Of a stretch of DNA of 34,953 nt, positions 24,601 through 29,239 are shown piece by piece. Position 1 is the stretch's first letter, and every line of letters begins with the position of its first letter. The translations under genes and the position numbers were made by a program. The notes below the pieces were generated by a model. It was not told where the DNA came from. It saw only the letters and a program-made list of their open reading frames with translations, and searched no databases. Source of the DNA: an uncultured Opitutia bacterium (GTDB lineage Bacteria > Verrucomicrobiota > Verrucomicrobiia > Opitutales > JABJCN01); the NCBI GenBank assembly GCA_913048125.1, contig CAJWWL010000004.1, positions 1 through 34,953 on the forward strand, written 5' to 3'.

Positions 24601-27432
24601 TTCTTCAGTCATCACATCGATGCGGTAATCCGTAGGTAGACGGTCTCCGTTGCGGCCAATCCGATCTCTAGACCAAACGATGCGGTCAATGGTCATCAAA
24701 TGGGGAAGATCAATCTGCACCCAAGCGCTAGTTGTGTGAGCGCGCCAACTGAAACTGTTTCCGTATAACCCGTCGTTGATTTCGTTCAGGTTATGAGTCG
24801 CATCGTTTGCGGATGAACTAGCTGTTGCTACCGAACCTAAACTAGCCAAAGCAACGTTCTTTCCTCCAGAAAAAATTTCAAGTTCATCGATGCAAGGCTG
24901 GTGTTGATTCACCTTATCTACGACAAAACGAACTTTAAGTGCCTCCACGGGATCGAATGTCTCGGTATTAGCCAAAGGAGTGACAATACCCGGCAATCCA
25001 AATTCTGCACTGAGGCGACTACCGTGAGAGGATTCCAAATGAGCAATAGCAACTTTGTACACACCAGGTTGTAGCTGAACCTGACCATATCCGAACCGGA
25101 TACTACCATCGATCCATTCAGAACCATTATTGCCATCGAGTTCGAAGACACCATCCTGATCCAAATCGAGCCAAAAGGATCCAAGATCATCTGGCCAAGG
25201 CATTCCAAATTCATAAACGCCGGCTGTTCCAGCACGAAAAACTCCAGTAAAAAGGTTCTGGAAGTTATCGTTGATAGTGATCCCTGTACCCAACGCATTG
25301 AATGCGGCATCCCCGTTGACTTCCATTCTTCGCTCAAAAGTATTTTCTCCTGCAGGCTTAGCTTCTAGCAAACCACCGTTGTCATCCAGAATCATCAGGC
25401 TATCTGGACGACTGGCCAGCATGTAGCCTCTAGCATGAAGTTTATCCCATTCATAGAGGGAACTATCCGCAAAGATGACACCATCAACAGCATCCTCAGC
25501 AGATGCACCCGCGTCAACGTACGGATTACCGAGAAGATGTCGAACCTCTGACTTGCCATGGAGTGTAAGAACTGGAGGCACGTTATCAGCAACAGTAATC
25601 GTACGGAAGACTGTCTCAGCGGACCGACCCTCTGCATCAGTAAAATTGTAAGCTAGTATGTATGTGCCATCTGCACCTCCGTCCACAATACCGTCTACCT
25701 TGATACCTGAGGGGTCCAGAGAATTGCCATCCGCATCGGCAACCGTTGCACCGACATCATTGTACTCGGTGAGTACTTGATGCTGAATGAAGGTTTCGCC
25801 ATTTAGGGTTATCACCGGGGCAACTGGATCGAAAATGCGGACCGTGCGTTTCGCTTCCGCTGAAGCGCCAGCTGAGTCGGTAGCCAAATAATTAACAGTC
25901 CAGTCGCCAAGAACAGAGGTATCGATGGTCTCTGCAATCAACCTACCACTACTCTGATAAGCAAGCAAAGCAGCGGCATCATCTAGAGCAACCTTGTAGA
26001 TACGCAGGTCATCTACACGCCCTTGAAAACCTGCGTATCCATCGCGCCAACCGAACTTAACATCCACGACCCGATCACTAAAAGACTTCTGGTCGTCATT
26101 ACCTGTGAAGACCGACAGACCATCCTTGTAGAGGGTAGTTACCCCATCGTTGAAGCTGAAAATCCAGTGACTCCACTCACCATCAGGCAATGAGTTGGGC
26201 TGCGTAACATGGGAGTTGCGCCAGTCACCTTCCAAATTCCAACGCAGGCGAAGCTTAGTTCCCTGACGCTCAATTAATGCTAAACCGTCCGCCCAAAACA
26301 CATAATTGCCACCAGTTGGGCGCATCCAAAAGGCAATCGTTCCAGAGTTGGTATTCTTCAAGCCATCAAAGTCGTCAGCCTGAACATAATCATCGCCGTC
26401 CACCTCAAGCCCCCAGCCTAATCGACCAGTCATACGCTGGGGGTCGCCTTTAAGTACGCCAACCGTACCCGGCAGCACAGAGTCGTTTACCTCGGCGCCT
26501 GAGTACTCATCCAAATTCCACAATGCGGCGAGATTGCTATCAATCTTTGTGGCAGGCTGGTAAATTGTTCGTGTAATTTCCGATATATTACCATCCTCTT
26601 GATCTTGTGCAGTGGCGCCCTGCTCTTCGTATGCTCCACCTAAAGGCATTCGAACCAAAGACTCACCTACCGGAGTCACGACTGGGAGATGATTGAAGTC
26701 ACCCTCTCCATTATTGTAGGCAAGCGCTACCTCTTCAGCATTAAGAGCAACCTTGTACAACCGTACATCGTCAATAAACCCTTCGAACCACGAACCATTG
26801 CCATTGTCGTTGTTGGCACCAATGTAGAGATCGTTTTTCGAGTAAGTCAGATTACTGACCACACCAGTGGTTTTAAGCTCTCCATTGACGTAGGTGGCAG
26901 AAGTTGAGTTACCGTCATTAGTCAGTCCGACATGCACCCAATCGCCATGTGACAAGGAACGATAATCACCTGCGCCAGCATTACCATTACTACCATCCTT
27001 GTAACGATGGTGGATAAACCAAGCATCGCGGTTGGAATCTCCTGCCCAAAAATTATAATGCCGCCCAGGTCGACCAAAAACGCCTGCCCAACCCTCGTTA
27101 CCTTTGACAGATTTCAGCCAAAGAGTGACGGTGTAGGCTGAGACATCCATCGAAGGATCGTACTCCACAGTCACCTTGTCACCATTGCCATCAAACTCAA
27201 GCGCCTTACCAAAAGGAGCGTCTACAAGAACAGGTCCTCCAGAAGTCTTACCATCTAAACCATTCGCCGAAAGGTCGTTAACAGTTGAACCATCCAACTC
27301 TGCAAAATCAAACCACAGGACAAGGTCATCCGGACGTACATTTGGACGTATCTGTGCACTGAGGCTAGAGGCAAACAAAATGCCAAGAGCGTATCTGGTC
27401 AACTGAAGCCAGTTAGCAATTGGTAGAGACAT
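12652..27432 (-). CDS. giant exported multi-lectin protein with nested Ig-like modules
   Basis: This single 4926-residue frame has a signal peptide (LTRYALGILFASSLSAQ, cleavage near residue 26). A free N-terminal LamG domain (about 30-245) is followed by 24 DUF5011/HYR-like Ig modules of about 80 host residues each (249-4775). Twelve of these are split by an inserted LamG, ConA-like or PA14-like domain. The last 150 residues carry DPDHDGVPNLLEYALGGDP and a beta-rich end (QFLRIFIEKN), a tail seen in exported Verrucomicrobiota proteins. No enzyme active site, transmembrane anchor or sortase motif is visible. A role in adhesion or glycan binding at the cell surface is likely but inferred. No Shine-Dalgarno precedes the ATG. 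Two lipoprotein genes follow on the same strand, and an esterase gene diverges after 176 bp. The size and unbroken frame argue that it is functional and under selection. Confidence 0.93.
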   Translation of the reverse strand: MSLPIANWLQLTRYALGILFASSLSAQIRPNVRPDDLVLWFDFAELDGSTVNDLSANGLDGKTSGGPVLVDAPFGKALEFDGNGDKVTVEYDPSMDVSAYTVTLWLKSVKGNEGWAGVFGRPGRHYNFWAGDSNRDAWFIHHRYKDGSNGNAGAGDYRSLSHGDWVHVGLTNDGNSTSATYVNGELKTTGVVSNLTYSKNDLYIGANNDNGNGSWFEGFIDDVRLYKVALNAEEVALAYNNGEGDFNHLPVVTPVGESLVRMPLGGAYEEQGATAQDQEDGNISEITRTIYQPATKIDSNLAALWNLDEYSGAEVNDSVLPGTVGVLKGDPQRMTGRLGWGLEVDGDDYVQADDFDGLKNTNSGTIAFWMRPTGGNYVFWADGLALIERQGTKLRLRWNLEGDWRNSHVTQPNSLPDGEWSHWIFSFNDGVTTLYKDGLSVFTGNDDQKSFSDRVVDVKFGWRDGYAGFQGRVDDLRIYKVALDDAAALLAYQSSGRLIAETIDTSVLGDWTVNYLATDSAGASAEAKRTVRIFDPVAPVITLNGETFIQHQVLTEYNDVGATVADADGNSLDPSGIKVDGIVDGGADGTYILAYNFTDAEGRSAETVFRTITVADNVPPVLTLHGKSEVRHLLGNPYVDAGASAEDAVDGVIFADSSLYEWDKLHARGYMLASRPDSLMILDDNGGLLEAKPAGENTFERRMEVNGDAAFNALGTGITINDNFQNLFTGVFRAGTAGVYEFGMPWPDDLGSFWLDLDQDGVFELDGNNGSEWIDGSIRFGYGQVQLQPGVYKVAIAHLESSHGSRLSAEFGLPGIVTPLANTETFDPVEALKVRFVVDKVNQHQPCIDELEIFSGGKNVALASLGSVATASSSANDATHNLNEINDGLYGNSFSWRAHTTSAWVQIDLPHLMTIDRIVWSRDRIGRNGDRLPTDYRIDVMTEEGGQWVTIVEHKDRSVREIIHPGAVNQKGMWGIEKPMALDKTGSYEITYRAVDAAGNETTAKRTIVVVDSIDLPVITLLGEPRMEVSIRSEFTEPGYTVKSAFNEDLNANDVEVAGTVDTSTLGEHILTYEFVDADGIPAEVVHRTVVVVDREAPILTLLGDSEISLKLGENFNDPGVTVSDDSGAALTAYSNLGFPREGLVLHLDASRLNLSDGEVFTEWPDLSGQFNDASAFAGEPTLALKALNGRPAVQIDGQDLIRTQKSFNNRYSIFSVSRLSGSSNERLISSATNNWILGYHRGYEDRMHADQWVYMSDVTATKDPHLYSAISLGDHNTRFYADTREKVQYSSRNGQIGQLQFGGYQNGSQPGWGFIAEVLVYDHGVNADVRNSVETYLNAKYGLNGLDAPAPDLTTPGTYNLLYAARDASGNLGTTSRKIIITPDTDRPVVVLNGDTLIQHEAGTEFTDPGAKATDSEGNVLESNLLGKVSFPEDGSQTSDFTLTYEYTDADGLIAEPVFRSVSVLDTTPPVITLSGEAVIHVKVGDTLEHSGATATDLVDGEVLVADDLGFPKTGLILDLNAASLKDSLGNGDKLTDAWPDSSGFGNHMSNHDGPGPDWIEDGLNGEPVLRFNGDTYMWNSRNFDNLTNGYTLFTISRYSGERMGRIFSSRSRNWLFGYHGGYTAAWYAEGWIVNTDNDQSKAWHLHSGTMGNQSDPEGSLWKDGVQKVFGGRGSNNSNFKPGLFAIGGWRNKGEQPSHAEVARILLFDRVLPEEDRLLVELFLNSKYSLNGLTPDDHIIGLDSSEPGTFVIRYTASDSSGNRSVATRTIHVVEDIDLPVLTLKGEAEVTLSVDDNFQEPGVVITDPAGSDPNALTIQGDIDSSKVGEYLLTYSYTSDGRIAEPVVRKIRVIDDKPPIFTFAGGDTIKLFIGQDFEEPGVTVSDNADDEIEYSTMPEGAVVYYSFNDAEAAGLDSSGNHANATPMAGAMGGGPGRYGHGLHIPQLPSACLDLGGNEVDLADEWTIAVWFKNLYGAGKWKTLTRGSSRDHQLIVHVDNNQLGTFVNGRGDWRGSSFYIRPSQTAQWSHIAAVGQGDRTYFYKDGAYATSSDRKSTTEVTKVGNWGADQHFAEYLDEFYVFKRALSEDELKGLPFSNTKIDTTSPGSWKTAYFATDSSGNSDVALRTIIVEPDPEAGIMTLVGDAEITHEAGAPYEDAGVTLTTGSGQTLPTAFVQVAGVPDGSTLGTYSITYNYTSTSGTKAVEISRTVHVVDTTPPVITLVGGPIIHKKGSEFSDPGARAIDALDGEVRVIRAGVIPNEGLVLHLDAGQIDGLEEGSVVNSWSDLSPAGNDADNVKDNPTWHADVVGGRPVVRFDGGDLLWTTTDFSTTKEYSIISVARYTGGDSERVISSRGMNWLFGFHGNTYRRWYANGWIWNQGGSDTSWHLHAGSIGEDALGTFWVDRELICSDKSGANPGSFSPGVIQLGGYNDNNELSRCEVAELLFYDRKLSEIELIAVQSLLDGKYGLDFGEVTTATALDVNTPGIYTLEYITADKAGNTSTASRKVVVEEGSTLPVITLKGDTELTLEAGSTFEDPGVIVTDAGGNTLDASGVNTSGHVDTLRPGTYNLTYDFISSERLRAISVQRKVTVVDTVAPSINLVGGETIRIPIGGEFIDPGASAIDLADGSVEVLTSLIQKNRILHRGFQQGWSDLRLYFHDNGGLFQDQPSGQNYLDGPLYFEGDASFRAAGVGIERNDQWQNLFTSTFNARVDGKYEFAITGRDDWATFWVDLDQDGTFERNGDFGSEWMNNGVIEGGSTVHLRKGYYKVAIGQMEGGGGSRIRASFRTPEGAGPALMATIDPTDPSQDGLWVEVTELNLSQAGEHSIEYTATDQAGNQTKAVRTLIVESVKGAPAIHLEGKRAITLAAGAEWKDPGATVEDKDGNVLDASSIVISGTVDSTVPGTYTLKYNFVDGDGIAAITAVRRVLVTDVVPPVLTLAGEAEMTVHLGSKWTDPGATATDNVDGAIPIMTSGIYPDRGLVLHLDASRIPLAKDGDPVSLWRDISGQGNHLDNNIGTGRYVASDTGGLPAVQFDGQTFLATTTSFGRRYTVASVARYDGNHNLRLIASRTHNWIFGYHNNHVNCFHPAGWVAGQDLWQPADTKPHLNIGTAGGGRCQFWGDGVDLTLIPNRTGDIGQFQLGGWQTTREAASGLVSEVLIYDRVLSYGEIDALQYYLNNKYGLQDDAPVRGPVDTSSESDFEIRYAVVDSSGNRVTQTRTVQVIPAPGSPAINMLGDPVVQHEAGIPYQDEGAALIDGDGNSLDPSLIEVVGTPSGNESGEYIITYNFQDSQGRPAVERIRVVSVVDTTPPVITLLGDAVIKVEKDALVEDPGATASDLVDGEFTLPDPLKYTAGALDVVGFMNQSNDALMNIDGNQGLLATDPVGESTIYSGTLELFNDGQFRAVAPSINRNDQYQVLFRGFFNAPTDGQYEFGNGDIDDRMAFWVDLDQDGIFEATGDLGSESFVSNWRNGYRKVNLSKGLYPVAILFMEYTSGARFQPSVQLPGGLRSVIYPAEQGRLWLASPSISIDTSTPGTYSYDYVVSDQAGNEARATRTVVVVEDASLPFIAIEGGFEVHHEAGSAFTDPGAKVTDMGGNVLEADLKGEGTVDINTPGEYTLTYNYSDGAGRAASEVVRTVIVTDTSAPTITLKPHPQGGLEKVTLIVGQIWEDPAATVTDSFDSDAALVSRPKDAVAYYSFDDTQEPSKDTSEGGQFPGRFIDGARWSTDGRSGGSLHIPTASANARMEIGPVDIGDAWTAAAWFKKLYASNWRTLFRGQANDHQIIIENGQTNLGLYDSAGGKGFQGTGFHMAASNYSGWHHIAAVGKDEQTLYYVDGDYVGKVDIQSKTDIWRVGAWPGQRFAEYLDDVYIFQRALSAGEVVALMSASNSTHVDTSVPGEYKVYYHAMDAAGNVTENVRIVEVIPDPAAPLLTLNGDANVYHEAGTEFTDPGATVNLPDGTLVNANLPGVGEVDTRTLGSYSISYTYRSGDGKTALPLDRTVTVRDTTAPVITLNGAEPVVVALGDTFVEPGYSALDSLDGEVPIQSSAEFPKVGLMLDLDATFYEGKLQDGDLVTTPWLDVSGRNHHMNLFNGSGITWHADALNGEPVLRFDGQSLMWTTKNFDDHKEGYTVLTVARYIDGTKRRIISSRSRNWLFGFHGGNSASWHPEGWVYNSDTGGDIDWHIHAGTVNNDADPAATFWKDGVLRITGNRSFNNVWNKPGQIAAGGNWGERSNCEVARILLYDRELSKESVETAMRALQSHYSLHGRTKEEKLLDTSQIGEHIVTYRSEDAAGNIATATRTVIVQDNPPIPEIVLQPGSDGEIDLVWEAGTPYVEPGYKLFNRYDKEIGANAVEVEGTVNHFTLGTYRITYSYTDEKGNPATRRERAIRVVDTTPPVITLVGGETITFEVGKPFEDPGYTAVDALDGNVTAKVSLKGRPEGLIANWTFDDGTGDKVTESISNIHATLNNFQEPNQAWQDGKFGKSIKLDGIDDYILVPGASKLDLQKMTISMWIKASDYAQDGFLFEKTANGSVNTQYSIYFEASDELNYRLVQGGNLNDTRIPSNANFEFDEWTHLAVTYDGTLKSIYVGGELVTAMPAIVPINMGPGGISTIGANGAGNDYFFDGFIDEIQIYKRAVPEDQIHALMSTAGIDTSQKSVQPYTLVYTATDSSGNSSIAERKIIISNDVTPPVITLIGDTEVFVDVGSVYEDFGATALDDTDGNLTPFIDDGGSLDEVDTSEPGEFIIKYDVEDFSGNKAVQVTRKVIVQSSDPFNKWAQANGLSQLSVEDRAPVADPDHDGVPNLLEYALGGDPVRSNRAILPTFDNSGDNIKIFFYRIKATVDSTLDLSVQLTSDLGNAAAWDDSQVELRGALKGVPQTNLPDGKPFATSRFERFEARAKTSKADAGGKQFLRIFIEKN
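12655..13105 (-). other. C-terminal export/anchor-type tail of the giant protein
   Basis: After the last Ig module the sequence becomes FNKWAQANGLSQL...DPDHDGVPNLLEYALGGDPVRS, then a beta-rich segment ending QFLRIFIEKN. The DxDxDG-type loop can bind calcium. The same tail layout recurs in unrelated exported proteins of Verrucomicrobiota. That is from general knowledge of the phylum, and its exact role in secretion or anchoring is not established to my knowledge. Confidence 0.6.
13108..26690 (-). repeat. array of 24 Ig-like modules, 12 split by inserted domains
   Basis: Approximate bounds of inserts in reading order: LamG 26560-25940; PA14-like plus discoidin 25462-24530; ConA-like 24035-23385; ConA-like 22905-22215; LamG 21760-21155; ConA-like 20670-20005; PA14-like 19530-19010; ConA-like 18510-17880; PA14-like 17385-16885; LamG 16360-15760; ConA-like 15275-14595; LamG 14105-13480. 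Each host module opens with a form of PPVITL-x-G and DPGA-x-A-x-D-x-x-DG, and resumes after the insert with the form ID-x-S-x-PG-x-Y-x-x-x-Y-x-A-x-D-x-AGN ending TRTV-x-V. Between successive split modules lies one compact module of about 80 residues; these begin near 25821, 24388, 23271, 22100, 21033, 19895, 18877, 17745, 16735, 15645 and 14496. The last module (13351-13108) is uninterrupted. Repeats are similar at protein level and have diverged in DNA. Confidence 0.85.
24530..25462 (-). other. compound insert: PA14-like plus discoidin (F5/8 type C)
   Basis: Within the second split Ig module, a PA14-like domain (residues about 657-830, with SFWLDLDQDGVFE and GVYKVAIAHLE) is followed by a discoidin-like domain of about 135 residues. 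The discoidin signature elements are IDELEIFSGGKNVALAS, the phrase NDGLYGNSFSWRAHTTSAWVQIDL, and IDRIVWSRDRIG...DYRIDVM. Discoidin domains usually bind galactose-type or other glycans. This is the only discoidin copy in the protein and makes this module the longest (about 395 residues). Confidence 0.8.
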
Positions 27433-27608
27433 ACAGGAGGAGTGAAGGAATTAACTACACTAGGTGTCCGCGCACGCGAGTGCAAGTAAGTTTAATTTAG
27501 GGGGATTGAGCAGTTACCTCAAAGGTGCACACAGATGGTTAGTCTGGACATTTTCTTGAATCAAAAGTCATCTTGTCAGGGACAAATCTAAGTCATCAAA
27601 TTTTAAGG

Positions 27609-28604
27609 ATGAAATTCTCTAGAACTATAATTTACGTTACATTTGCATTAACTTTTTCGACAATACATGCAGCAAAGCTGAAGATCTTTGTCATGGCAGG
27701 ACAGTCCAACATGGAAGGTGCTGGTGTCATTCAAATCCATCCTAATAGCCGTAATGGCGGCAAGGGTACATTGGAGTACCTCTCCAAAAACAACCCCCAG
27801 AAGTTCGGACACCTGTTACAAGATGACGGTTGGATAGAACGTAAGGATGTGTTTGTACGCTATGGAAGTCGCAAAGGACCCCTTAAGCCGGGCTTTGGCT
27901 TTCGCTCATCTTCAATTGGTCCGGAATTAGGTTTCGGCACTGTGGTGGGTGATGCTCTAGAGGAACCTGTGCTACTAATTAAAACCTGCTGGGGAGGTAA
28001 AAGCTTATACACTGACTTCCGTCCACCTAGTTCGGGTATGCCTGCTAAAGAAACTCTCGAGAAGTGGCTCAATGGGGCACGTCGCAAGAATCCAAATGCA
28101 ACCTTGGAAGATGTAAAAAAGCCCATTGGACACTTTTACCGCCTCATGCTTTCGGAGGTTTCTGATACACTTGAGAACCTAGATGCATACGCGCCTGATT
28201 TCCGGAACAAAGACTACGAAATTGCTGGTTTCGTCTGGCACCAAGGATGGAATGACGGTCTTTCGCATGTTACTGTAGCCGAATACGAAACGAACCTAAC
28301 CAACCTGATAAAGGATCTACGTAAAGAATGGCATACACCAAATTTACCTGTGGCCATCGCAGTGAGCGGGTTTGGTGGATGGAGTCAGAAGATTGATAGA
28401 CGCTTAGGGATCATCAAAGCACAACATGCAGTAGCTAAACTGAAGGAGTTTAAGGGGACTGTAGCTAGCGTAGAAACCCGAGGCTATTTCCGCCCTCGAG
28501 AGGACTCACCCGGAGGGCAAGGGTATCATTGGAACAACAATGCCGAAACCTACTATCGGATTGGTGAAGGATTAGGAAAGGCAATGGTCACCCTGTTGAA
28601 ATAA
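27609..28604 (+). CDS. exported CE6/SASA-type carbohydrate acetylesterase
   Basis: The track starts at a TTG (27573), but the ATG at 27609 gives a clear signal peptide (MKFSRTIIYVTFALTFSTIHA) and is preferred, giving 331 residues. The SGNH/SASA domain follows directly: IFVMAGQSNMEGAG with nucleophile Ser33, LIKTCWGGKSLY, the block VWHQGWND, and a C-terminal HWNNNAETYYRIGEG whose His307 would be the catalytic His. The domain matches the carbohydrate esterase family 6 / sialate O-acetylesterase-like group that deacetylates xylans or other acetylated glycans. It should act outside the cytoplasm. It diverges from the giant lectin gene across a 176-bp spacer, and a bidirectional terminator follows it. 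Confidence 0.88.
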   Translation: MKFSRTIIYVTFALTFSTIHAAKLKIFVMAGQSNMEGAGVIQIHPNSRNGGKGTLEYLSKNNPQKFGHLLQDDGWIERKDVFVRYGSRKGPLKPGFGFRSSSIGPELGFGTVVGDALEEPVLLIKTCWGGKSLYTDFRPPSSGMPAKETLEKWLNGARRKNPNATLEDVKKPIGHFYRLMLSEVSDTLENLDAYAPDFRNKDYEIAGFVWHQGWNDGLSHVTVAEYETNLTNLIKDLRKEWHTPNLPVAIAVSGFGGWSQKIDRRLGIIKAQHAVAKLKEFKGTVASVETRGYFRPREDSPGGQGYHWNNNAETYYRIGEGLGKAMVTLLK

Positions 28605-28630
28605 TCTAGACATTCCAGGTGGTTAACAAA

Positions 28631-28662
28631 AAGACGGATGCCCATTTCAGAGCACCCGTCTT
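28631..28662. terminator. bidirectional terminator between convergent genes
   Basis: AAGACGG (28631-28637) pairs with CCGTCTT (28656-28662). After one A-C mismatch TGC pairs with GCA, leaving a 10-nt loop. On the minus strand the stem runs into TTTTTGTT, a good U-tract for the rhodanese gene. On the plus strand it sits 27 nt after the esterase stop but lacks a long T-run. Its place between two convergent genes supports the call. Confidence 0.75.
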
Positions 28663-28695
28663 AAGGTAAATTGAAGAAATTTGGCTAAGCTCCAA

Positions 28696-29094
28696 TCAGC
28701 CTTTTTTCTTTGCAGCCTTCTCAGCCTTTTCGCCGGCCTTTAGCCAACCAGAAATTCCAGCAGAGAGGTGCTTTACATTAGTGTAGCCAAGCTTTTCGGC
28801 GGCTCCAGCGGCGCGTTTGTATGCACTGCAACGAGGACCACCACAGTATGCAACAATGAGAGTGTCCTTGTCCTTGGGAAGAACCTTAGCGAGGTCCTTG
28901 CCGACTTTAGAAAAATCATGTGCGCCAGGAATATGACCCTTTGCAAAGCGGTTGCTGCCATTAACGTCGAGAAGGACAACCTTCTTACCGTCGATAGCCT
29001 TCTTAAGCTCCTTGATGCTAACATCAGGGTACTCACCAGCGAAAAGGTTAGCGGCAAACAATGCTGCAACGAAGAATGCGAATACTTTTTTCAT
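28696..29094 (-). CDS. periplasmic single-domain rhodanese-like protein
   Basis: The track extends to 29136, but the internal ATG at 29094 gives an obvious signal peptide (MKKVFAFFVAALFAANLFA, cleavage before GEYPDV) and a product of 132 residues. The rhodanese fold is shown by VVLLDVNGSNRFAKGHIPGAHDF (39-61), the active-site loop LIVAYCGGPRCSAYKRA with catalytic-position Cys84 and a second Cys89, and the end motif VKHLSAGISGWLKAG. Such proteins transfer sulfane sulfur or act as redox or thiol carriers. A CGGPRC loop with two Cys suggests a persulfide or disulfide mechanism, but the acceptor is unknown. The C-terminal tail is Lys/Ala/Glu-rich (GEKAEKAAKKKG). It is transcribed alone, divergent from the sulfatase gene. 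Confidence 0.9.
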   Translation of the reverse strand: MKKVFAFFVAALFAANLFAGEYPDVSIKELKKAIDGKKVVLLDVNGSNRFAKGHIPGAHDFSKVGKDLAKVLPKDKDTLIVAYCGGPRCSAYKRAAGAAEKLGYTNVKHLSAGISGWLKAGEKAEKAAKKKG

Positions 29095-29129
29095 AATTGG
29101 GGTTTTGGGTTTCTGAGTTCTGGTTCTAA

Positions 29130-29152
29130 TGCACAATGTGCAGAGAATTATA
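29130..29152 (-). promoter_or_regulatory. candidate rhodanese promoter with palindromic operator
   Basis: On the minus strand a perfect TATAAT (29152-29147) is followed about 5 nt later by the palindrome TGCACA-T-TGTGCA (29142-29130). The palindrome would cover the expected transcription start, about 45 nt before the ATG at 29094. There is no good -35 box 16-18 bp upstream, and a second small dyad (CCTGA-AATGC-TCAGG, 29154-29168) lies there instead. A repressor or activator site is plausible. The regulator is unknown. Confidence 0.4.
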
Positions 29153-29239
29153 GCCTGAAATGCTCAGGTTGGGAGTTTTTTTGTAGGTAAGGGTTACGCT
29201 TGGCAATCTCCGAATTGTTTATAGGGGTGGGTTTAGGAA

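Noticed and set aside
13108-26690. Recent tandem DNA duplication or a CRISPR-like array in the 15-kb gene
   Set aside because: The repeats are recognisable only at protein level, unit lengths vary from about 230 to 1200 bp, and there are no short identical repeats with spacers.
12652-27432. Possible frameshift or fusion artefact making the giant frame
   Set aside because: The module pattern continues in register from residue 249 to 4775 with no break, and the signal peptide and tail are in the same frame.
27433-27490. AGGAGGA followed by GTG on the plus strand, a possible small gene upstream of the esterase
   Set aside because: The spacing is too short and the frame ends after 15 codons. 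The sequence is simply the complement of the leader of the giant gene.
27573-27608. TTG start of the CE6-like esterase as given in the ORF track
   Set aside because: The ATG at 27609 places a canonical signal peptide at the N-terminus. The extra 12 residues would disrupt it.
28768-29190. 140-residue plus-strand ORF opposite the rhodanese gene
   Set aside because: It is the antisense shadow of a clear rhodanese. It has an odd composition (many Cys, Thr and Ser) and no motif or signal peptide of its own.
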